From Chloroflexota bacterium (GTDB lineage: Bacteria; Chloroflexota; Anaerolineae; Promineifilales; Promineifilaceae): a stretch of 10,122 nt of DNA. A model generated the notes under the pieces. It did not search any database and was not told where the DNA came from. It saw only the letters and a list, made by a program, of their open reading frames with translations. Within the stretch, counting starts at the first letter, position 1. The number at the start of each line of letters is the position of its first letter. Of the stretch, positions 6,351-10,122 are shown one piece after another. The translations under genes were made by a program, and so were the position numbers. The stretch lies in the NCBI GenBank assembly GCA_008501785.1, contig QQUD01000849.1, positions 1-10,122 on the forward strand. The letters are read 5' to 3'.

Positions 6351-6698
6351 ATGGACTTTAGTGATTTTCCTGTTTTATTTATCCTAGGTTTTGGTGGAGC
6401 TGCTGCTTTAGAGTTGCTCAAGTTATATGATTATCGTGGAAAGCTTACTAAAAAGAAGTACAACAAATTGATGAAATCCTTTTCATTTTGGGTTGTGGTA
6501 CTTGGGATGCTTGTTGCTTCAGGTTTCATTGCTTGGGCGTTTCACGCAGGATCACAAGATTTACGAATATGGAATGTAGTAATGACAGGTATGGCTGCCC
6601 GTTCAATCGTACGGGAAGCTGTTTCCGCGCAAGTGGTAAATGCATCAACCAAGCTTGGCGATCAAGATAGCATCACAGCTAAAGATATTTTTGCCTAG
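6351..6698 (+). CDS. Small two-TM membrane protein of unknown family
   Basis: A 115-aa protein with hydrophobic helices at about 7-25 and 45-65, joined by a strongly basic loop (YRGKLTKKKYNKLMK) that should face the cytoplasm, so both ends would lie outside or the second helix leads to a periplasmic tail. The segment 70-97 (DLRIWNVVMTGMAARSIVREA) is amphipathic. No enzyme motif is visible and I cannot name a family. The start is well supported by TAAGGAG (6338-6344), six bases upstream. It lies 47 bases before the 420-aa repeat/protease-like gene on the same strand, so the two are probably cotranscribed, and it may be the membrane partner or regulator of that protein. It is AT-richer than the flanking genes and lacks the AACGGCCGTT palindrome. 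Confidence 0.75.
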   Translation: MDFSDFPVLFILGFGGAAALELLKLYDYRGKLTKKKYNKLMKSFSFWVVVLGMLVASGFIAWAFHAGSQDLRIWNVVMTGMAARSIVREAVSAQVVNASTKLGDQDSITAKDIFA

Positions 6699-6745
6699 TA
6701 AATTAATCATTTATTGTTAGCTTTTAGTATTGGGAGCAAGTTTAG

Positions 6746-8008
6746 ATGAAACAAAAAGAGCCAGGTGGTGATGGTCTTAAAGAAGCGTCTGGGATTGGTT
6801 TGATTCTACTTATGCTGATTCGATTGTGTTCCCGTTCAGCAGATGTTTCTGATCTATTTAGATATGCCGATGATGTAGTGGGTGTAGCTCGTTATGCTGA
6901 TGATGTAGTGAGTGTAGCCAGTTATGCTGATGATCTAGCTCGTTACGCTGATGATGTAGTGGGTGTAGCTCGTTATGCTGATGATGTAGCTGGCATGGCT
7001 AACTATGGCGATGAAGCGGCTGGTATAGCTAGCTATGGTGATGAAGTGGCTGGTATAGTCAATTATGGTGATGAGGTTATTGACTATAGTGGAATGGGAG
7101 ACGATTTATTTGATACTGGAAGGCCTTTTCAAAGCTCTGATGATTTATCGGAATCGGTAGGTCGTTCAAGCCATTCTTCAGGTTCTAAGGGTATCTTGAA
7201 CAGAACAATAATTGAAAGTTTTAACAATTATGATGATATCAAACGTAATCTAGATTTCATGGATGAATATGTAACCAATTTATATCGGGTAGATGATTGG
7301 GTGCCATTAGAAGAAAGTGAATATATAAAACGCATGGCATTAAATGAAAATGTTCAACGAATCTCAGGATCAAATGATTACAAGATTGTATCGATCATTC
7401 CAACTGAGGAAAAGGCTTTTCAAAACGTATTTAACGCTGATTATAGTTTTACTTCCCAACGTCAAATGGAAAAATACAAGAATCTGTTTGACTCATTAGA
7501 TAATTCTATTGTTTTGTCATCTGATGATTATGGAGAGGATTTTCTACTTACTCTTGTTAAGGAAAATAGTGGAACCGATCCGTTAATTATTGTTGGGCAC
7601 AGTGACAGTATCAATGCCGAGAGACTAATAATGTTGCCCAATGGAGAAAGTGTTCCGGTTAGAGCCATTCATTCTACTTGTGCTAATGCCAATGTTCGGT
7701 GTCTTGTTTTGACATGTCATAGTGATGATTTTGGCTTAACTGGAGAAATTAGTTTAGGTGATGCTTATTATATGACTGAAAGGGGCCTAGATGCTCTTAG
7801 CCTAGTAAAAAATAGAAGTAGAATTGTTCCTGGCAACGTAACAAACGCACTTGAAAATGGGTTGTTGACTGAATCTGATTTGCTGGTTGCAGTTATGCGC
7901 TCCGAACGAATTGTTCGGAAAACTAAAAAAATGACAATAATTGGGACGGTTTCTTCTGGCGGTGTTGGGGGGACTTATCTAGTAATTAGTCATTTGAATC
8001 AGGACTAG
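6746..8008 (+). CDS. Membrane-anchored YADDV-repeat protein with CHAT/caspase-like His-Cys region
   Basis: A 420-aa protein. Residues 16-28 (GIGLILLMLIRLC) are a short hydrophobic segment, perhaps an anchor. Residues 39-114 are a tandem decapeptide repeat (RYADDVVGVA and variants drifting to NYGDEAAGIA; one unit has seven residues). Such YADDV/YGDE tracts resemble linkers before toxin domains in polymorphic toxins. Residues 140-270 are polar and unassigned. Then DPLIIVGHSD places His285 after a hydrophobic strand, and ANVRCLVLTCHSDD places Cys324 after another, 39 residues on. This strand-His and strand-Cys layout is that of caspase-like/CHAT peptidases (family C14 clan). The C-terminus (395-414) is hydrophobic and glycine-rich. 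GGGAG at 6732-6736 is a fair ribosome site. Gene certainty is high; the protease call is motif-based inference. Alternatives are an unrelated alpha/beta domain or a polymorphic-toxin-like effector. Confidence 0.8.
   Translation: MKQKEPGGDGLKEASGIGLILLMLIRLCSRSADVSDLFRYADDVVGVARYADDVVSVASYADDLARYADDVVGVARYADDVAGMANYGDEAAGIASYGDEVAGIVNYGDEVIDYSGMGDDLFDTGRPFQSSDDLSESVGRSSHSSGSKGILNRTIIESFNNYDDIKRNLDFMDEYVTNLYRVDDWVPLEESEYIKRMALNENVQRISGSNDYKIVSIIPTEEKAFQNVFNADYSFTSQRQMEKYKNLFDSLDNSIVLSSDDYGEDFLLTLVKENSGTDPLIIVGHSDSINAERLIMLPNGESVPVRAIHSTCANANVRCLVLTCHSDDFGLTGEISLGDAYYMTERGLDALSLVKNRSRIVPGNVTNALENGLLTESDLLVAVMRSERIVRKTKKMTIIGTVSSGGVGGTYLVISHLNQD
6860..7087 (+). repeat. Coding tandem repeats (YADDV units)
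   Basis: About eight units of 30 bases (one of 21) inside the preceding gene encode (R/S/N)Y(A/G)D(D/E)-type decapeptides. At DNA level a 40-base stretch at 6869-6908 recurs exactly at 6950-6989, a shift of 81 bases or 27 codons (10+10+7). This shows a recent in-frame duplication of a three-unit block. Later units have diverged. Confidence 0.85.
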
Positions 8009-8137
8009 GAGATTCCGAAATTAGATTAACCGCTTTCATTAAGCAGATAAATACATATCAAAATGGTTGAGATATGTTTGGCTATAGAATGGCGAGTTAT
8101 TAGATTATTCATATTTCAAATTTTCACTAGCTGTGGC
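8009..8137. other. AT-rich convergent intergenic region
   Basis: It separates the 420-aa gene from the convergent small frame ending at 8143. A weak hairpin ACATATC/GATATGT (8053-8059 with 8071-8077) without a good T-tract may terminate transcription. Composition changes sharply from AT-rich to C-rich on this strand near 8131. Confidence 0.4.
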
Positions 8138-8180
8138 CGGTCTTAGACCGCGCCGCTCCCCTTCCTCGGTCTCCAGACCG
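8138..8180. repeat. Paired CGGTCT...AGACCG palindromes
   Basis: CGGTCT-T-AGACCG (8138-8150) and CGGTCT-CC-AGACCG (8167-8180) are two near-identical palindromes 29 bases apart, joined by a GC-rich stretch. This is typical of REP-like dispersed elements. The first contains the stop codon of the minus-strand frame 8143-8466 and could act as a terminator or insertion scar at its 3' end. Confidence 0.6.
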
Positions 8181-8466
8181 TTTCTCCTCCCACATTAGCA
8201 ATTGACAATTCCTCTACCCCGCCTCCACCGGTCACGCCCCCACTCGGCTGTCGCCTGCTACACGCACCCACCAACTCCCGCGTCAACTCCTCCTTATTGT
8301 CACACCCCAGCTTCTCATAATCCATTCCCAAATCAAAACACGGCGTCTTCAAATTCTCCATCGTAAACAACTCCTCCAACATCACCTGCGCCCGCGACAT
8401 CGACATCACCTCATACGCAGAACGGCCGTTTCCTTCCCCAAACAATCTGCTATACTCAAACATCAT
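8143..8466 (-). CDS. Possible small protein with effector-associated-domain (EAD)-like region
   Basis: A 107-aa frame divergent from the RidA gene. Residues 27-72 ([19 protein letters not shown], then [23 protein letters not shown]) resemble the helical EADs of bacterial conflict systems, which often carry an LRTLCFDLGVDYE-L...K-RELV--L-RR pattern. The key CFDLGMDYE is at 43-51. These death-fold-like adaptor domains recruit CHAT, caspase, trypsin or NTPase effectors, and a CHAT/caspase-like gene is the convergent neighbour. Residues 74-107 are glycine-rich and look non-homologous, encoded partly by the palindromic repeat at 8138-8180, so the frame may be truncated or extended by a repeat insertion. 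The ATG at 8466 is preferred over TTG at 8472; no strong ribosome site is seen. A palindrome copy encodes NGR. It may be a real standalone EAD, a fragment of a larger gene, or chance. Confidence 0.4.
   Translation of the reverse strand: MMFEYSRLFGEGNGRSAYEVMSMSRAQVMLEELFTMENLKTPCFDLGMDYEKLGCDNKEELTRELVGACSRRQPSGGVTGGGGVEELSIANVGGETVWRPRKGSGAV
8448..8456 (+). promoter_or_regulatory. Extended -10 promoter candidate for the RidA gene
   Basis: TGC-TATACT (8448-8456) fits an extended -10 element and would start transcription near 8463, about 33 bases before the ATG at 8496. No good -35 is visible. It lies within the 5' part of the divergent frame 8143-8466. Confidence 0.4.
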
Positions 8467-8495
8467 TTCCAATATTTCAGGAGAAACAAGTCACT

Positions 8496-8843
8496 ATGAG
8501 CATTAAACGATTAGAAACAAGCCAACGCATGAGCCGTGCCGTTATCCACAATGGAACAGTCTATTTCTGTGGTCAGGTGGCCAAAGATTATGATGCAGAC
8601 ATCACAGGACAAACCCGCACGACTTTAGAAAAACTTGATGCGCTGCTCGAAAGTGTAGGCAGTAATAAAACCCAGCTATTATCGGCAACCATTTACCTTA
8701 AAAATATGGCGGATTTTCAAGCAATGAATGCAGTCTGGGATGCGTGGGTGCCTGAAGGGCATGCGCCAGCACGCGCATGCGTAGAAGCAAAAATGGCTCG
8801 TTCTGCACTGTTAGTGGAAATATCCCTTATTGCTGCGGTTTAG
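8496..8843 (+). CDS. RidA family protein (YoaB-like)
   Basis: A 115-aa member of the RidA/YER057c/UK114 superfamily, small trimeric cytosolic proteins. The archetype hydrolyses reactive enamine/imine intermediates made by PLP enzymes. It shows the N-terminal [26 protein letters not shown], the central [20 protein letters not shown] (39-58), [23 protein letters not shown] (64-86) and [11 protein letters not shown] (88-98). Arg93 is at the place of the carboxylate-binding Arg of RidA, and VEI near 107-109 corresponds to the conserved Glu of the terminal strand. The [13 protein letters not shown] and [11 protein letters not shown] wording is closest to the E. coli YoaB type rather than RidA itself, and deaminase activity in that branch is less certain. 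AGGAGA (8479-8484) precedes the ATG by 11 bases. Complete and of normal length. A hairpin terminator follows, so it is probably monocistronic. Confidence 0.92.
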   Translation: MSIKRLETSQRMSRAVIHNGTVYFCGQVAKDYDADITGQTRTTLEKLDALLESVGSNKTQLLSATIYLKNMADFQAMNAVWDAWVPEGHAPARACVEAKMARSALLVEISLIAAV

Positions 8844-8869
8844 AATTCGTTTGTGCGAAAACGGATCTT

Positions 8870-8910
8870 GGTTCGACATTCAAAGGTAGATGTCGAACCG
8901 TGAGCTTTTT
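8870..8910 (+). terminator. Hairpin terminator after the RidA gene
   Basis: GGTTCGACAT and ATGTCGAACC (8890-8899) form a perfect 10-bp stem with a loop of about ten bases, followed by GTGAGC and TTTTT (8906-8910). The T-run is six bases from the stem, so termination may be imperfect. It separates the RidA gene from the promoter of the next gene. Confidence 0.55.
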
Positions 8911-8929
8911 ATTGTTCTCACAACTCTTT

Positions 8930-8938
8930 TGATATAAT
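8930..8938 (+). promoter_or_regulatory. Extended -10 promoter of the DUF2079 gene (possibly leaderless)
   Basis: TGA-TATAAT (8930-8938) is a consensus extended -10 element. A weak TTGTTC lies at 8912-8917 with a 15-base spacer. The -10 ends six bases before the ATG at 8945, so the transcript would begin at or within a base or two of the start codon. No Shine-Dalgarno sequence is present. Confidence 0.5.
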
Positions 8939-8944
8939 CTCGCA

Positions 8945-10122
8945 ATGCAATCTTTAGGACAGGCCAAATGGGTTCGCTGGTGGCAGCGGTGGGGTGCTTA
9001 TGGCATGGCGGTGGTGTTCACGGCCGTTATCTTCACCCTCATCTCCCGACAATACGCAACCTTCGACACACGTTCATCTGATTTGGACCGCTTTTTGCAG
9101 GCGTTTTGGAATACGGTAAACGGCCGTTTCATGTATTCCACCATCGAAGAGCGCACCGTTTTAAGCGGGCACTTCTCCCCCATCTTCCTGCTCCTCGTTC
9201 CTCTCCAGTTCATCTGGAACGATCCGCGCGTCTATTCACTCGTACAGACCATTGGTTTTGCGGTTGCTGGCCTATTTTTGTACAAAATCGTCACTAAGAA
9301 ACACGCCGCAATTGCTCCCTGGTTTCTACTCGCCTTCTACCTCAATCCAGTTTTGCACACTGTTGCTTTGCTCGAATTGCGCCGTATCACCTTTGCCGTG
9401 CCATTTTTAGCAATCGGGCTGTACGGATTGGCTGAAAAACGACGCTGGGTAACGGCCGTTGGCTTCTTCCTCGCCTTACTGTGCAAAGAAAACGTGGCCC
9501 TCATCGTGGTTATGGTCGGCATTTACCTGATAGCGATAGAACGAGATTGGCGCTGGGGCAGCGCCTTCGTTGCGTTAGGCATTGCGTGGGCAGGCATGGT
9601 CATTTTTGTGATCAATCCCCTGGTAGACCCGCGTGCAGTAAAAGTTGAAAGTGCAGGGCAGGTTTATCGAGGATTTAACTATTTTGCGACATGGGGCACA
9701 ACATTGCCAGAAATCCTCGGCAATATTTTGCGCCAGCCCTTCATTGCGTTTCAACGCGCTTTTGATGCCGAAAGTTTACAAGCCCTGTGGCGCGTGTTTT
9801 TGCCGGTGGGGATAATTCTGCCTTTCTTGGCCCCCACATGGATTGCCCTCATTTTGCCACTGTTATTTTTGATGCTTTTGAGCAGCAATCCAACCATGCA
9901 CAGCTTAGACTCCTGGTATCCAACCTCATTGATTCCTTTCATGTTTGCGGCAATCGCTGTCTGGCTGCGAGATCGTGACAAAAAAGTGGCGTGGGCGGGA
10001 ACGGCCGTTTTACTCCTCTTCACCCTCTTCACCTTCCGCCAAGAAAGTCCACTGCCGCTCGGTAAGAAATTCATCCCGATTCGATATGAAATCATCGAGC
10101 ACCATAAACTGGCGGCTGAATT
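8945..10122 (+). CDS. DUF2079 polytopic membrane protein, 3'-truncated by the window
   Basis: An open frame of 392 codons runs past the window edge. The protein is rich in hydrophobic helices and matches the DUF2079 family (relatives of GT-C/PMT-type glycosyltransferase membrane proteins). Near the N-terminus are a first TM helix, then a large loop with SDLDRFLQAFWNTVNGRFMY (about 44-63) and SGHFSPIFLLLVPL, the signature of this family. ELRRITFAVPFLAIGLYG and LCKENVALIVVM follow, again typical (an acidic/His-containing loop and a KE motif). Known relatives are thought to act on lipid-linked sugars, but no member's substrate can be inferred here. The ATG at 8945 follows a consensus -10 directly and no ribosome site is visible. 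Four palindrome copies fall in the frame: three encode TAV and one NGR. Since at least two further TM segments are usual at the end, the missing part is probably modest. Confidence 0.85.
   Translation, partial: MQSLGQAKWVRWWQRWGAYGMAVVFTAVIFTLISRQYATFDTRSSDLDRFLQAFWNTVNGRFMYSTIEERTVLSGHFSPIFLLLVPLQFIWNDPRVYSLVQTIGFAVAGLFLYKIVTKKHAAIAPWFLLAFYLNPVLHTVALLELRRITFAVPFLAIGLYGLAEKRRWVTAVGFFLALLCKENVALIVVMVGIYLIAIERDWRWGSAFVALGIAWAGMVIFVINPLVDPRAVKVESAGQVYRGFNYFATWGTTLPEILGNILRQPFIAFQRAFDAESLQALWRVFLPVGIILPFLAPTWIALILPLLFLMLLSSNPTMHSLDSWYPTSLIPFMFAAIAVWLRDRDKKVAWAGTAVLLLFTLFTFRQESPLPLGKKFIPIRYEIIEHHKLAAE

Larger units (their letters stand above)
68..10009. repeat. Dispersed palindrome AACGGCCGTT (16 sites)
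   Basis: Perfect copies start at 68, 204, 548, 1936, 2807, 2932, 3185, 3506, 8421, 9119, 9451 and 10000. Copies with one end base changed start at 4833 (G), 5709 (T), 5884 (last base A) and 9019 (C). All share the core ACGGCCGT. The copy at 2803-2820 extends to GGGAAACGGCCGTTTCCC. A given 10-mer is expected about 0.01 times per strand in 10 kb of random sequence. The sites are interspersed, not tandem, and lie mostly within genes. The behaviour resembles the cyanobacterial HIP1 highly iterated palindrome, with a different sequence. Confidence 0.9.

Noticed and set aside
6860..7087. CRISPR-like array
   Set aside because: The repeats are contiguous, in frame, without spacers, and encode a regular peptide within a well-supported gene.

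Overview
The window looks like chromosomal DNA of a Chloroflexota bacterium, probably of the Anaerolineae/Ardenticatenia type. This is an inference from intergenic repeat style and gene content; no rRNA or marker gene is present. The most striking overall feature is a 10-bp palindrome, AACGGCCGTT. It occurs 12 times perfectly and 4 more times with one end base changed, inside and between genes. It is absent from 5894 to 8420, which is also the most AT-rich part and holds the genes that look least like their neighbours.

Layout: 66-305 (-) is the C-terminal remnant of an SRPBCC (START-like) protein. 384-1562 (+) is a three-domain lipoprotein (META/HslJ, inhibitor-I9-like, DUF4377). 1611-1723 is a palindromic intergenic repeat. 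1738-3031 (-) is a two-gene overlapping operon: an SDR oxidoreductase resembling the NYC1/NOL chlorophyll b reductase branch, then a flavin reductase-like FMN protein. 3152-3856 (-) is a seven-TM protein of unknown function. 4014-5779 (+) is a class IV PLP aminotransferase followed by a sulfotransferase-like protein, separated by a large GGACGCG hairpin; this pair matches a fusion known from plant BCAT-like proteins.

5780-6350 is an AT-rich gene-free stretch. After it come 6351-6698 (+), a small two-TM protein, and 6746-8008 (+), a 420-aa protein with a membrane-anchor-like N-terminus, a YADDV decapeptide repeat tract and a C-terminal region with a His...Cys pair placed as in CHAT/caspase-like proteases. 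Convergent to it, 8143-8466 (-) may encode an effector-associated-domain (EAD)-like small protein. EADs are known to work with CHAT, caspase and trypsin effectors in bacterial conflict systems, so 6351-8466 is the best candidate here for an undescribed defence or cell-suicide module. That reading is inference from motifs alone.

The right end returns to housekeeping-style sequence: a RidA-family gene (8496-8843, +), a hairpin terminator, and a DUF2079 polytopic membrane protein (8945 onward, +) that runs off the window, has four palindrome copies and may be translated from a leaderless mRNA.
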